Below are positions 32,876 through 45,498 of a stretch of DNA of 64,000 nt, one piece after another. Positions within the stretch are counted from its first letter, which is position 1, and each line of letters starts with the position of its first letter. Both the position numbers and the translations under genes were made by a program. This DNA is from Bombardia bombarda (taxonomy: Eukaryota; Ascomycota; Sordariomycetes; Sordariales; Lasiosphaeriaceae): positions 1,984,001-2,048,000 of the forward strand of contig JAULSR010000005.1 in the NCBI GenBank assembly GCA_030512295.1. Reading direction: 5' to 3'. The notes below the pieces were generated by a model, which was given only the letters and a program-made list of their open reading frames with translations, was not told where the DNA came from and ran no database searches.

Positions 32876-35229
32876 TCAGCAGAAGAACTTGTAAAGCTTC
32901 TTCCACAGCGGCCAAGACTTCTTCTCATCCACCTCGAGCGCCAGCAATATGGGAAGATTAAAATCCCTTCTCCCCGTATCAATATCCATATCCTCAATGC
33001 GGACAATCCGCGTGCGGAACCATATCTTGTGTCCCATATAAAACGCACCCACAATCGGCACGCACATGTACTGCAGAAAAAACGCCTGCGCAACATCCCG
33101 CGACGTCTCGGGCTTCTTCCCGTCGCTCATTTTTATCGGCCAGGCAGCCGTCCAGAACTGGGCGATCAGCACCAAGATATTGAATGCGAGCCCGACCCAC
33201 GAGCCGACGACGCCGCCCTGCGCGCGGAACGCCAGCTGGCCGACCGAGTGGCCTTTAGCCGCCCAGGCCCGGCGGAAGCGGATGTGCGCCAGGCAGATGG
33301 AGCCCCACGTGAAGATGGACGACAGGCCCGATACAGCCAGAAGCCAGTTGAGCACGTCGGACTGCTGCTCGAGGTCGGCGAGGAAGCCGAGCAGGCCGAC
33401 GAGCGCGGCGAGGATGATGGCTACCAGGGGCCTGCCGCGCCGGTCGACGTAGCCGAGGATTCGGGGCGCCTGGCGCTGGTCGGCCAGCGCGGCGAGGGTG
33501 CGCGAGCTGCCGAACACGGCGCTGTTGCCTACCGACAGGACTGCTACGAGGATAACGCTGTTCATGACGCCGGGGAGGACGTCGATGCCTGCGCTCTCGA
33601 TGGCTATCACGAAGGGAGAGGCCGATGCATCGGCCATGCTCTCGGCTCCGAGAAGGTGGGAGTGGTCGTATGGTACGAGGAGGCCGATTAAAGTTAGGGC
33701 GACGATGTAGAAGAGCGTGATGCGCCAAAACACCTGCTTGATGGCTGTTGGGAGTGACTTGCGGGGATTAACCGCTTCGGCGGCGGCAAGCCCAACAAGT
33801 TCGGTGCCGGAAAAAGCAAACGCAGCTGTTACAAAAACAGAACAGAGGCCTTTGAAGCCGTTGTGAAAGGCTCCTGGATGAGACCAGTATCTGCCGCCGA
33901 TATAACCATCATTAGGGAAACCGCCAATGTTTATTACGATGCCTAGGAGACTATAGTAGCAGGATGGTAAGTGACCGGGCTCGGCAATATACCGCGATGA
34001 CCAAGTAAGGAAGGTTGCCACACTTACATGAACCCGATGACGGCCGTGATCTTGACAATAGCGAAGATGAATTCGGCCTCACCGTAACCTTTGACGCCGA
34101 AGAGATTAATCGTGACGATGGTGAAGAGAAAGATGGTGACGAATATTGCTCGGTTCATGCTATTGTCCCAGTAGCCCACGGTTATGGAGGCGGCTATTAT
34201 TTCAAGCGGTAACACAATCAACCATTGTAACGCATAGCTAATAGGGGTAGGTCAGATCTGCTCTCTCTGTCCCATGTTTGAAATGATACGAAAATCAAAG
34301 AAAGAGGGCAACAAATAAATACTCACTTCCAGCCCATAGCAAACCCCCATGCCGGGTCAAGGAACCTAGTCGAGTAAGCCGAGAAGGAGCCGGCGACGGG
34401 GAAGGTGACGGCCAGCTCGCCCAGGGCCTGGACGGTGCAGTACAGCATGACGCCGATGAAGCCATAGGCGAGCAGAAGCGATGCCGGACCTCCAATGCTG
34501 AGGGACTTGCCAGACGCCACGAACAAGCCGGTACCTTTTTTTTTGTCATCCACGGTTAGCATTGACCTTGGTGCTTAGTTATTAAACATTCAACGGTCAC
34601 AAGCGTTCGTCGTCCTGGGGGTGGCTGAGGCTAAAAATAGGTAGAGGTCGCTATAGCGCTGGTCCCGGCTGAGACACATAGCGGCCATATCCATATCCAC
34701 ATCTCTCTCTCTCTCTCTATAAGTCAGTCAACGTACCAATAGAACCGCCAATGGCAATCATCTGTAAATGTCTACCCTTGAGCTCGCGCGCCAGCCCAGT
34801 GTTGGCCGTGCTGAGGGTAGCAGCGCGGAGGTCAAAGTAATGCGCTCCCTGATGCTCCCTTGTGGGCATGCCGCCGCCGCCGTCGCCGCCGCCGCCCTCC
34901 TCCAGACCGTCGCCGTTCCCGTTAGTAAGTCTAGTGGCATGTTGATCAGCCACCATGTAGCCATAATCACGGTCGACGCGGTGCGGGACGCCGTCAATGG
35001 TGTTATCAGGTAGCAGGCGGCGGTTCGGGTCTCTGCGGAAGGAGTCGATCAGTCTGCGCAGCGGGGGCTGACGCGGCGGGCGCGCGCGGTAGTCCTCGTA
35101 GGAGGACATGTGGTTGGGATCGCGCAGGCTCCAGGTGGTGGTGCTGCCTTGGGCAAACGAGTCCTCCTTGACGCTGAGCGTGTTCATCTCGCTGAGCGTG
35201 CTCATCTCGATTTCGCGATCTCGAGACAT
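32876..35229 (-). CDS. Amino acid permease, fungal AAT (GAP1/DIP5-like) family
   Basis: A plasma-membrane proton symporter by family. Four exons: 35229-34737, 34534-34327, 34237-34028 and 33950-32876, with introns of 202, 89 and 77 bp. Phases agree and give 661 residues. A long hydrophilic N-terminus of about 155 residues (acidic/Ser-rich, then Gly-rich) precedes the signature GRHLQMIAIGGSIGTGLFVA. About twelve hydrophobic segments follow, including GFAMGWNYALQWLIVLPLEI and AFAFSGTELVGLAAAEAVNP. The C-tail ends KKLYKFFC. The first acceptor comes after an A9 run (AAAAAG), and the first intron holds a (CT)8 repeat. The substrate cannot be told from sequence. The start MSRDREIEM is the first true ATG. 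The upstream gene-free region is unusually long. Confidence 0.93.
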
Positions 35230-38200
35230 GGTGATCAAGTGAGTCTGATTGCGTGAGGTCTGGTTTGGGGTTGGTTGGGTGGGGGGTGTCTGTCTACAAG
35301 AATAACAAGAGGATTTGTTGCTGTCGTCGTCGTCGCCGTCCCCGTCGGGGCGGCGGCTCGGGGTGAGCTGGCGTTGTTGTTGAGCGGTCCGTCGACGTCG
35401 ATGGGAGAGCAGTAGCTACTTGTCGGTTTGGTGGATGCATGATACTAATGGTGGGCGGCTATCATCCTGGCGGCGGTCGCCTCGCTGTTATTGCTGTTGC
35501 TGCTGTTGCTTTTGCCCCTGCTGTTCTCGCTAGGGTCCAAGTGAAGGTTGAACGAGGTCGATAACGATAGCACCGAGGGTGTTGATTGCGATGTCGACGT
35601 TGATGCCAAACTGGTGTTGGCGGCTCGGGTAATTGCTTGGCCACGATAAACATTGGGGGAAAAGGAGGAGGGCAAGGTTCGGAGGAATACCGCCTAGTCT
35701 ACTGTCTATGTGTATGTATGGGATGGGATTATTGGGACGGATTGGGATGGATTGCATGCTGGGATGGATGATTGCCCCCCTCCCCGGCCACACCACCCAA
35801 CACATGCTGGGGGGGAGCTGGGAATTGGGAGCTGGATGCTTGGAATTGCATGGATACATGCTTGGATGGGAACAGCTGCTTATCGCTGGGACTGGGACGC
35901 CACATCCACTGCAAGCGAGACGAGACGGCAGCCGACAGGCCACCCCAAGTATACCCCAAGACAGGCCACGCAGACCCATCACCTTATTGGCAGCGGCACC
36001 CTGCTTTGTGATGCTGTGCTGCCGTGCTGCTGCTGTCCCATAATAATGCTGTTTTGCTGCGTGCTCCTTTGTCCGAGCGAGCCTGTCTCGCCCGTCACCG
36101 AGTCGTCGTGTGTTGTTCCATTGACGACGAGATGTGCGACAGGGAAGCCCGTTGCGGCACAGCCCGACACCTTGGGGCAACTCGACCCGTCTGTCTGTCC
36201 ATGGTCCCACCGTATTCCGTACCAACTACCATATATTCGATACGCTCAAACACTGTATACGCTGGTCTGCTGGGAACTACCCAGTGTGATTTGCGGGTAC
36301 CTTTATATATGGGGGTTGATGACGGGGGTAAGGAGGAGTGCGGGGTTTGCTGGATGTTAGCTTCAGTCTCAGGCTCTTGTTGGGAGGTGGGGGAGAAATG
36401 GTGAAAATTGGCGACAAGACGGGCTTGAGACGGGATACCCTCCTGCGACTCCTGCGGAGTAATTCCACAGTCGCGGTTTGTGGTGGGCCGCCGCTGCTGT
36501 GGCCCCAAGGCGACCAATTTATTACCGTAATTGGCACTAGCTCCTACTCAATTTCCATATTCCAGGCTCCCAGAACCCCCCAAACCTCCCAGACTCGCAC
36601 CGAGACCCCAAGTTGCAACCCTCCGTCGGACAGCTCTCCCCTCATTCCTCCCGTCCCGTCATGATGCGGGTGCAATACCACCCTCACCACATGGATGGGC
36701 GACTCGAATCCCGGGAAGAGGGACTGACCGACTTACTGACAGATAGACGGAAATAGGCGGACTGAAAGTATATTGTAATCCGGTGGTATGTGTCGTCGTT
36801 TGCGTGGCGGGTTGGCAAAGTTGGTTTCATGTGACACCGAACCCCAGTTTGCTACGAGCTTCCTTGGTATAAGATAGCCCGTTATTGCATTGGATGAGCA
36901 GCCAAGAAAGAGGATTAGCAGATTGGGGCTAGCTAGAGATCGTAGAGCCGACAGTCCATCAACCACGGATACGAGGTACGGTCATGCCAGGGAATGCTTC
37001 TAGTGAATAGGTACTATCAAAAGGCCCTGTTAGATCCTGAGTTCAAAGTTCTCCCTCTGTCCTCCATTCTCGCCTGTTTTATCCGAGGCGGTTTCGTAGC
37101 TTCCTTTCGTTCCTATCTGCAATTGGCTACGCTGGACGGAGAGATGGTTGGTTGTGTGTGATACCGTCAGCGACGATGCATGCTAGATCCAAATGCGCAA
37201 AATCTCATTGACAAAGTTCACGGCAATCTATAGTGGTACCTACGCCAGCAGGTCTGTTATCAGACGATTTCCCCCCAGAAATTTAAGGTGAAGAAAATAA
37301 ACTCCACTAACAGCGTAACCATTCGTGGTACCTACTTGCTGCTGCAGCAAGTTATCGCGGAAGGAGCGAGCCATGTCAGAAAAGGTGTGTTGCCAGACCT
37401 TTTGCTCCATGCTGTATTTCGTAAGTAGCGATAAGTTGACATGGTATACGCACTGGAGTGAAATGGTGTCCGGCACCCTTATCTACGATACTGCAGTTTC
37501 ATGATAAGTATCCCATCCCATTGCTCTTCTTGTTCTTTCCCCCTTTTCCCTTACGAGAAGATAACTCGACCAGCATAAGACGAGATAAGGAAGGGGTTAG
37601 ATAAAGTGTTTCCGATAACCCTTCGCCGCCACTAACTTTGCCTTCTACTAACCGTGTACGAATATATCGCGCTCACTGCTCCAGGTCAGGGTCCAAAAGG
37701 AGAAAATTTGGCAAAAATAGCACGGGTCCGTACATCAACAGGAACCAGTCAGCCATGGAATCACTATCTCGTCTTATGATGTACACAGTATATATAAAAG
37801 GCATCGGCCCAGCAAGGACCTTTTTCAATCGTACTGCATGCACCGCGTCTACGCCCACCAAATCAGGTCAAGACACGACGATCCAGAGCTTATCAGCTGA
37901 GGCTACACAGTCAGCAAGTCTAGTTCTCAAATCTGAGACTCGGCTACAAATGGTGGAGGGGAGACCTTTGGTATTCTCCGAACGAGCTCGTTACACAAAG
38001 CTAGACTCAGTATCAATCACACCCCCTTGTTCGCCGATGAGGGGTGGCGGGCAGCCGTTGAAACACCTTTCGGAAGATGAATTGACAAGAGACGGCGGGG
38101 AGCCGGGGAAAACTGACGTGCGTCTGCAACTAGATATGTGCGCATGCTGACCGACATGCACTTTCAATCTCTTTCTCTCTTCCGAGATCGAGACAGACGA

Positions 38201-38709
38201 ATGATGTGCATACCTACTCAACCAGGCTGGCAGTCAAATCAGTGTACACAGTACCAGAGGAAAACCAACTCGGCCGTTTTATCATTCACCACCAATGTCA
38301 GACTGTACACCAGGCGCCTGTGTATCGTATCCTCAACCAAACTCCACTCGCACTCTGTATGTACACGGAACTCCAAATGAGGGAACTGTCCGAGGCCAAG
38401 ATTCTCGTACCAATCAATCACTGGTGTATACGCCCTGGTCGTGCTCTTTCGTTCTTCTTCCGCCCCCAGCCCTCCTTTTACCCTCCCAACGATCGATTAG
38501 GAAAAGGGATGGGTGGCTTCAAACACCAGAAATACTTTTCAACCCTCATCACACTCAAAGCACAAAACACAGTTTCTCATCTCTCCATGCTATACACAAA
38601 GAAAAGACGTCACACCATGCCCATGCCCATGCAGTAGTAGCGTGTAATGCATAATGCTTAATACCCATACATAACCAGACTCGAATAGATCAAAACCATC
38701 AAGGCCTTC
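35230..38709. other. Long gene-free stretch upstream of the permease
   Basis: About 3.5 kb with no supportable gene on either strand. Near 35715-35770 it has repeated GGGATGGAT/GGATTGGGA words. Elsewhere it has scattered CT- and C-rich runs and many short frames of low-complexity composition. The part near 35230 must hold the permease promoter and leader. Confidence 0.45.
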
Positions 38710-40976
38710 TCATGTTTCCCTCGAATCAGCCTTCTCTTTCGGAGGAGGAGCAATAATCTTGCCCTCCTTATCCCTCGGCTTCCGCTCCCACCCCGTCGAG
38801 AACAGCTTCCCCATATCAAACCGCGGCATCGGGTGCGCCTCGGTATTAATAACCACCTTATCCAGCGGGAGCAAGTCATTCGGCGAAAACAGCAGATAAA
38901 AGTACTTGAGCGTCTCAGCAAGCCAGAAGCTCTCCATGTTGTCCCGCGTCACGGGCGGGATGACGTTGGCGTTGGACAGGCTCGAGAAGCCGCCGCCCTC
39001 GTCGACCGCCGTGTAGTTCATGAAGCTCTTGAACATCTCCCAGCCCCAGTCGCGGTACTTTGTCTCGCCCGTGATGCGCCACATGTAGAACAAGCTCTCG
39101 ACCGCCTCGGGCCGCTGCAGGTTGTGGCTGTCAAAGTTTCTAACCTCAAAGTCCTTGCGCCATGCAGCGTCCGGGTCCGGGTCGAAGTCTGCCGGGGCCG
39201 TGTGGGGCGCCGACTCGGGCAGCGGCGGGTGGTCGATCTTGAAGTAGGTGATCTCTGCCGCTAGACCAGTTGCCATATAGTTGTACATGCCCCAGCACGT
39301 GTGCATTAGCTCTCGCGCCAACTGCATGTCTGCCTCGTCCTGCTTGGTCCATGAGGGCAGCTTCCGTGCCTCTTGCTCCGTGAGACCACCTGTTGCGGCC
39401 AATGCGATGGTGCCTGGCATGAAGCAGACTAGGTGATCCATCTTGGGCGACAGGTCACCGTTCAAGCCGCTGGGCCGCTCAGCAATGATGGTGAACTGAG
39501 ATGGCTCGGTGTACGTAATGAGGTGCTTCCTGACGCCCTGCAGCGCCTCGCGCCACATTTCCTGGTACACAGGCTCCTTCTTATTTGTTTGCAAGTATTG
39601 CTTGATCAGATACTCATAGTACGAATCTCCGCGGCTGCCAAGTCGGACGTTATCTCCCCTAAATTCGCCCGTGGTGGCATACACGTAGATGGGCACCAGG
39701 CCATCCTGGGCTCCATTGTCGTCTATGAGCTGCATTACCTTCTCGGCCTTGTCCCAGAAGAGCTTTTCGCCCGTCAACTTGGCAAGATATTTGAATTCTA
39801 GCTGCAGCGTTGTGGCCTCTGCAGTTGAAGAAGCGCCACCGTCATCATGGGATATGATGCCCTCAAGCTTCCCGATGTTGACGCTGGCATACGGTATGCC
39901 CGAAGGTGAGTCGAAGGCTGCGAGCAGCCGATCTGCCAGGTCTTTCGCCTTCTCCAGGTACAAATCCTCCCCCGGATTCCCGACGTCATCATCAGCAATA
40001 GGGGCCATGTCGGGGAATGTCGTCGAGAGGTAGTGGGCGGATAACAGCCCTCCCAGCATGCGTATAGTCGTCTCGAACGTGTTCACGTCCTGGTCCTGGT
40101 CCCACGTCAACGATGTCGAAAGCCATTCCCGCGCGTGTGTCAGGCGGCTGGTCAAGTTCATCAGCATCAGCGTGTCCAATGAATCAATTATTATCCAGCC
40201 CAGGCCCTTTGGAGCCATATGTCGTCCGGTTTTCGAGATAGGATGAAATTCGTCGTGACCTGAGCTCCCATGTTAGTCGTCCGTAAGTCATGGTGCTGAG
40301 GAATGAAGGAAGTTTCCCAGGAGCACCAACCCCATGCATATCTCTCGTAAGCATCCCAGCTCAACTCCATCGCCTCGACAACCCGCTCCCTCCTCTGCAG
40401 CCAGTCGGCCTTGCTCTTAGCCTTGGTATCACTATTCAGCCACCCCCATTGCCCAAGCTTGTTGACCGCCTTTGCATGGTGGTCGTCGAAGGTACCCGCA
40501 TACCATAACAACGAGAGAACCAACAGGAGCAACAACCCCAGCACACGCTTCCTCCTGTAGACAGGACGGTTGCGGCCCGAAGGCCCATACCCATATGGCT
40601 TGTCCTTGTACATGGGGAGGGCGGCTCGATCTGGGTTGAGGAAGCCGCCGACTCTGTCCTGGACACCGTGCAGTAAAGCGCCCGAGGCGGATCGGTTGCC
40701 GGCGGGGCGCGCGGTAACACCGGACGATGCCCAGAGGCGATCCTCGGCTAGTCGCTGGGGGTTGGTGAAGGAGGGCACATTCTTGGGGATGGAGAAAGAG
40801 GCCATATCCTCAACGGCCTCGACGACGGCCTTTCGTCCCTTGTCGAGCGCTTGTGCGCCAACCTCGGCTGCCTTTTCGCGGATGTCGGCGGCGGCTTGTG
40901 TCGCGTTGGCCCGGAGGACGTTGATGGCGGAGAAGTGGCCGGCGCGGTGGATGTTGAAGGGATCTCGAACGTTCAT
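38710..40976 (-). CDS. Mannosyl-oligosaccharide alpha-1,2-mannosidase, glycoside hydrolase family 47
   Basis: It trims alpha-1,2-linked mannose from N-glycans in the ER or Golgi. Exon 1 (40976-40331) and exon 2 (40259-38710) join in phase 1 across a 71-bp intron (GTTGGT, GACTAAC branch, CTCAG) to restore YAWGHDEFHPISKTG; total 731 residues. A type II anchor lies at about residues 145-161 (VLGLLLLLVLSLLWYAGTF) after a 140-residue cytosolic tail. The GH47 domain shows LGWIIIDSLDTLMLM, NTFETTIRMLGGLLSAHYLS, LGSRGDSYYEYLIKQYL, HLVCFMPG, NLQRPEAVESLFYMWR and the calcium-binding Thr segment VINTEAHPMPRF. The anchor argues for an intracellular processing enzyme, not a secreted one. The long N-terminal tail is typical of one filamentous-fungal subgroup. 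Confidence 0.94.
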
Positions 40977-42006
40977 TGAGATGCTGCCGCCAACCGCCGC
41001 TGCTGCATCGCTCGCCTACTCGCTCCCTTGCGTGGGCGGAGCTAGCTGCCGGGAAGCCGCCACCAAGAACCTAAAACTGCCCAGAAACTGCTTGGCCGGT
41101 TCGCTAACAGCAGAGACAGCTCGGAGGACCAGGAAGGTACCGGGCTTGAGGTATCTCAGTCTAGAAGCAGATGTCCAGAATACACAGGAAGAAAAATGTA
41201 CAAAGAAGTGGTCCAATTCGCCAGGTGGCCCTTTCTACAATATCAAGCATTCCTCTGCAATAAGTTAATAGCTCTTGACAGCAAGACGCTATTATGGAGT
41301 GCAGGTGTCACAGCGGTCTTGGCAGCCGAAAAGGACAGCTTGGACATGCAACCGCCCCGCGCTTAATTAAGCCGCCGCCCATCATCCACAACTTACTGTG
41401 TAATTTGGTACGGACGGTGTCTCGGTGCCAAGGGTGTGTACCTATTCAAGGTACGAGATATATTATTTCACGAATAGGTAACATTGTTTAACTAAATAAC
41501 GGGGACTATTATGCTACCTAGTACTGCCTATCAATGTTACGCATTACATAAGTTACCTGAAGCTGAGGTAGGGGGGTACTTTGTGCTGCGAATGAAATGT
41601 GCCAGCGATTAGCCGCGTCATTGGGCAATTACTACATCATCCTTCGGCTCTTTCAGGTTCTCAAGGTAGCTAAAGTAGCCAGCCTCAATTCAAGCATTCA
41701 TCGAGCATCCTCCCTTCGACCTCATAGAAGCGAGAAAGTCCCCGTTAGGCTTTCGAAAAGAACGACTGACTCGAGCCTGCTTACCTAAGCCGACCAATAA
41801 CCACCAAGGCTCCCAAACCTTCAGAGGCAAGCCTCCACCTCCACTGAAATCTGCCTGATTAGCAGCTATCATCAACTCAGCTGCTGCTCATCTGCTCGTT
41901 TTATGATTCACGAAAATACTATTCACGCCGTTTCTTTTGAGCAACCGTGCTTTAGTATCAGTCAGTCTACTCACTCTCGCCGAGTTAGACGACATTGCAG
42001 CCCGCC
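40977..42006. promoter_or_regulatory. Divergent upstream region of the mannosidase and ATG10
   Basis: About 1 kb between the two starts. No gene seen; small AT-rich patches and a GAGGTAGGGGGG run near 41564. It must contain both promoters. Confidence 0.45.
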
Positions 42007-42939
42007 ATGGTCAAAGCCCCACCTGGTACATGGGAGTTCGAAGACTACCCCTTCTTAACGGGGGCTGAGTTCACAGAAGTCTGCCACAACCTAGACAGAC
42101 GGTATTGCCAGGCCACTCTTGGCCCGGTCAGAAGGCAATGGAGATTGAGGACGTGTTCTTCTCTTAACACATCATTCACACCGGGCTCAGAGTACAGCAC
42201 ATATATTCAGATTGTCCGCCCACTTGACGGAGACCTCGACGACGGCGACCTCTCTTCCTATCTGGACAACTTTTCCTTCGACACCACCCGCAAAGACGAT
42301 GGAACCCTAATGGATCTGGGGGCGGATGCGGATATGATAGACGCCGAAGAGGCTGACGAGGTATGGAATAAATAATGTCAGCCATATCATGTCGTGCAAT
42401 AAGTTCTTGGTCTCACACTAGTCAAAAAAAGGCGGTATTACCCAAGAAACCAAAGACAACAACTGCGGGCTATGTCACATATGAGATACACCTCCACCCG
42501 ACGTATCGGGCGCCCTGCCTCTGGTTCAGCCTACGTGACCTGCCCGTTGACGAACAAGCCTTCAACATCGACACCGTCTTCCGGCGTCTCGTGCCGGACC
42601 AGTACAAGGACGGGCTGCGCAGTGCTGGTGCGATTGGCGGCATCTCAGCCGATGTACGTCTTTGTTTATTCTCTTTTTTTTTTGTTTCATCAAGTGATTG
42701 CTGTCAATACGTTAACTAGCGACTCTGCGCGCAAGACAGGTCTAAGACTAACAAACCATGAATAATTGTAGCATCACCCAATCACAGGCGTTCCCACCTT
42801 CTTCATCCATCCGTGCCTCCTAGGCGAAGCCATGTCGGGGTTCGAATGCTCCCTAGAGACCTACTTGATGGTCTGGCTTGGCCTTGTTGGCGGCTGCGTC
42901 GGCCTGTGGGTACCCAAAGAAATGGCCCTTGAGTCGTGA
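42007..42939 (+). CDS. atg10: ATG10, E2-like enzyme for ATG12 conjugation
   Basis: ATG10 passes the ubiquitin-like protein ATG12 to ATG5 during autophagosome formation. Three exons: 42007-42360, 42432-42653 and 42772-42939. All junctions are in phase 0 and give 247 residues. Introns are 71 and 118 bp; the first ends in an A7G acceptor. The E2-like core shows YVTYEIHLHPTYRAPCLWF and then HHPITGVPTFFIHPC, where Cys207 is the expected catalytic cysteine of the ATG3/ATG10 HPC motif. The N-terminal FLTGAEFTEVC matches ATG10 proteins. The acidic insertion at about residues 70-118 is longer than in yeast. Its 3' end is 100 bp from the convergent RRM gene. Confidence 0.92.
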
Positions 42940-43039
42940 GGCCCTGAGTTCCCGCCCGGGTAGTCGGGCCCATTGACTTGGGTGGTATATATACCGGGCG
43001 ACTCCCATTTTTGTTTGGTGGGGGCTGGCCCAACAAGAC

Positions 43040-43716
43040 TTACTCGTCATCGCTGTCCTCCTCCATGGCGACGTCCGAGTCGCTCTCCTCTTCTTCCTCC
43101 TCCTCCCGTGGCCGCTTCGTCCCGCGGTCTTCTGGCGTTCCGGCGTTTGCCATGGTAGTGTCAGCACCGCCAGATGGCTTGGACAAGATGCCTTGTTGTG
43201 CTGAAGCCGTTGTGGTGGTTCCTGTCGTCGACGCGCCCGGCACCGGTGCGTTGAAGATGCTCTGCTGGAGATCGGTGACCTCGACCTGGGCGGCAGAGGA
43301 GGTAGCAGGCGGTCTGAAAGTGCCGTCGAGCTTCGCGATTGTGTTGGACTTGGACTTGGCGTATGATATTTTCTAGCCCAGGTTAGCCAAATTCAAGGGA
43401 CGAGGGGGCGAGGCCTTATTTAATCCCTTACCATATTACGTCCGAAGAATTCGAACCCATCGAGTGTTCGCACCGCCTGGGTGGCTGTTTGTACATCCCT
43501 GTAGACGATGTGCGCCTGACCTCGCATCTTCATTGTCTTGAGAGCGACGACGTCGAGGACGGGGCCGTGGGTTGAGAATAGCATATAAAGGGCGGTGCGG
43601 AGATCCTCCTTCTGTATCTTTGCTGAAGGTAGATTTGTGACGTAGAGCGTCTGGTTTGGGGGCACCGAGGCTACCTTTGCTGGGAGGCCCGCCGGAGGAG
43701 CACTGCGCGTCGCCAT
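43040..43716 (-). CDS. U1A/U2B''-type snRNP protein with one RRM
   Basis: Two exons, 43716-43432 and 43372-43040, join in phase 0 across a 59-bp intron (GTAAGG, GGCTAAC branch, GGCTAG) to give 205 residues. The RRM runs from about residue 20 to 105, with RNP2 LYVTNL and RNP1 RGQAHIVY. The segment KISYAKSKSNTIAKLDGTF after it is diagnostic of U1A/U2B'' spliceosomal proteins. The tail is Thr/Ser-rich and ends in a very acidic stretch (EEEEEEESDSD). Only one RRM is present, so U2B'' (yeast Msl1-like) is more likely than the two-RRM U1A, but a single fungal protein may serve both. It acts in the nucleus in U2 snRNP. Confidence 0.9.
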
Positions 43717-44253
43717 TGTCGCGTCTCTTTGATCGTTTTCGTTTTGTCGTTATCTATCAAGCCTCAAAAAGCCAGTCCGTATATGTGACGCGTCGGAAAT
43801 CGAAATGCACAGCCGGCCGGCACAGACGTAGTAAATCCTCAAGTGTTTTGTCGCGGGCAATTGAGATGTTCACAAGGTTTGTGAGGTAGTAGTAGGTATG
43901 CGACTCGCAACTCTTGCTAAAGAAAAATGGAGACTTTGAAAGTTGTCGGACGGCTAAGGCGTGGTCTATTCACCCCAGGGGTGTAAGCACAGTGTGACCA
44001 GGCAGGCAAAGCAGGCAAGCAGGTAGGTAGCTGCTGTGGGTCTGACAGCCCGCTTCCAGGTTCACTTCCAGCGGTGCCCCAGGCCAGGTCTGCCGGTAAC
44101 CCAACTACCTTTATAGCTCCCTACTGCTACTGACTTACACATCAGTCTTACAACCTCACAGCTTCCCACCGTCGTCTCCCACCACCATTGACTAAATAAC
44201 TACCTCCCAGCGGTAGTAGAGAGCTACTCCTATCGCACGCACGCCCCTCCAAG
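43717..44253. promoter_or_regulatory. Divergent upstream region of the RRM and ARPC1 genes
   Basis: About 540 bases between two divergent starts. It has a GGCAGGCAAAGCAGGCAAGC repeat followed by GGTAGGTAG near 44000-44030. No gene. Confidence 0.45.
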
Positions 44254-45498
44254 ATGGCAGCCCCCGAGGTCCACCATCTCTTCCACAACCCCATCGCCGA
44301 CCACTCCTTCTCGGCCGATCGCAAAACGCTGGCCATCGCCCGCGATACTGCCGTCGAGCTCTACAGCCGGGTTGGCAATGCCTTCAAGCTCAAGGATGAG
44401 CTCAAGGGCCATGACAAGATCGTGACGAGCGTCGATATTGCGCCCCATTCGGGCCGTATCGTTTCTTGCTCCCAGGGCAAGTGAAAGACGGGCCTTCTGT
44501 TGCCTCCACCAAATGCCCGACCTGCCTGGCTGACCGTTGTCATCTCTGTGCTCCTGCTTTAGATCGTAATGCCCTGGTCTGGGAGCCCTCGCCGACTGGC
44601 TACAAGCCGACTCTGGTCCTGCTCCGCATCAACCGGGCCGCCACCTTCGTGCGCTGGTCGCCGTCCGAGACCAAGTTCGCTGTCGGCTCTGGCGACCGCG
44701 TTATTGCCGTCTGCTACTTCGAGGAGGAGAACGACTGGTGGGTCTCCAAGCACCTGAAGAAGCCCATCCGCAGCACCATCACCACCGTCGCCTGGCATCC
44801 GAACTCGGTCCTCCTCGCCGCCGGATCCACCGACGCCCACGCCCGCGTCTTCTCCAGCTTCATCAAGGGCGTCGACGCCCGACCGGACCCCGGCGTCTGG
44901 GGCGAGCGCCTGCCCTTCAACACCGTCTGCGGCGAGTACCTCAACAACTCGGCCGGCTGGGTCCACTCCGTCTCCTTCTCGCCCAGCGGCGACGCCCTCG
45001 CCTTTGCCGCCCACGACAGCAGCATCACCGTCGTCTACCCCAGCGGGCCCGACCAGCCGCCCAAGGCCATCATCAGCATCAACACGCAGCTGCTGCCCTT
45101 TATGAGCCTGATCTGGAACGGCGAGGCCGAGATCATCGCCGCCGGCTACGACTGCGAGGCGTTCCGCTTCAAGGGCGGCCCGGATGGCTGGCAGCTGAGC
45201 GGAACTCTCGAGGCCAAGGGACGGCCCGGCCTGGCCGGCAACCGCGAGGAGTCGGCCCTGAACATGTTCAAGCAGATGGACCTGAAGGGCAAGGTCAACA
45301 AGGACGACACGCAGCGCAACACCATCCACCAGAACACCATCACCATGCTTCGTCCATACGAGGCGTCTGGCGGTGCCGTCACGAAGTTCTCCTGTAAGTC
45401 TAGTTGCAGTCCTAGTTATTTTCGAGTTAGTTATGATGTGGCTAACAAAACTTGCAGCAACCGGAGTTGACGGACGGATTGTCATCTGGAACGCGTAA
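44254..45498 (+). CDS. arpc1: ARPC1, WD40 subunit of the Arp2/3 actin-nucleating complex
   Basis: ARPC1 (p41-Arc; Arc40 in yeast) is the beta-propeller subunit of Arp2/3, which nucleates branched actin at endocytic patches and hyphal tips. Exons 44254-44476, 44563-45393 and 45458-45498 give 364 residues. The first intron starts with GC (GCAAGT) and interrupts the invariant SCSQDRNALVWE; no GT donor gives a joined frame. WD40 blades are visible: HDKIVTSVDIAPHSGRIVSC, RAATFVRWSPSETKFAVGSG, STITTVAWHPNSVLLAAGST, GWVHSVSFSPSGDALAFAAH, and a last blade completed by GVDGRIVIWNA from exon 3. The family insert (SALNMFKQMDLKGK) contacting the nucleation factor and actin is present. Confidence 0.95.

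Noticed and set aside
42901..43060. Possible overlap of the ATG10 and RRM genes
   Set aside because: The stops are 100 bp apart; only untranslated ends can overlap.
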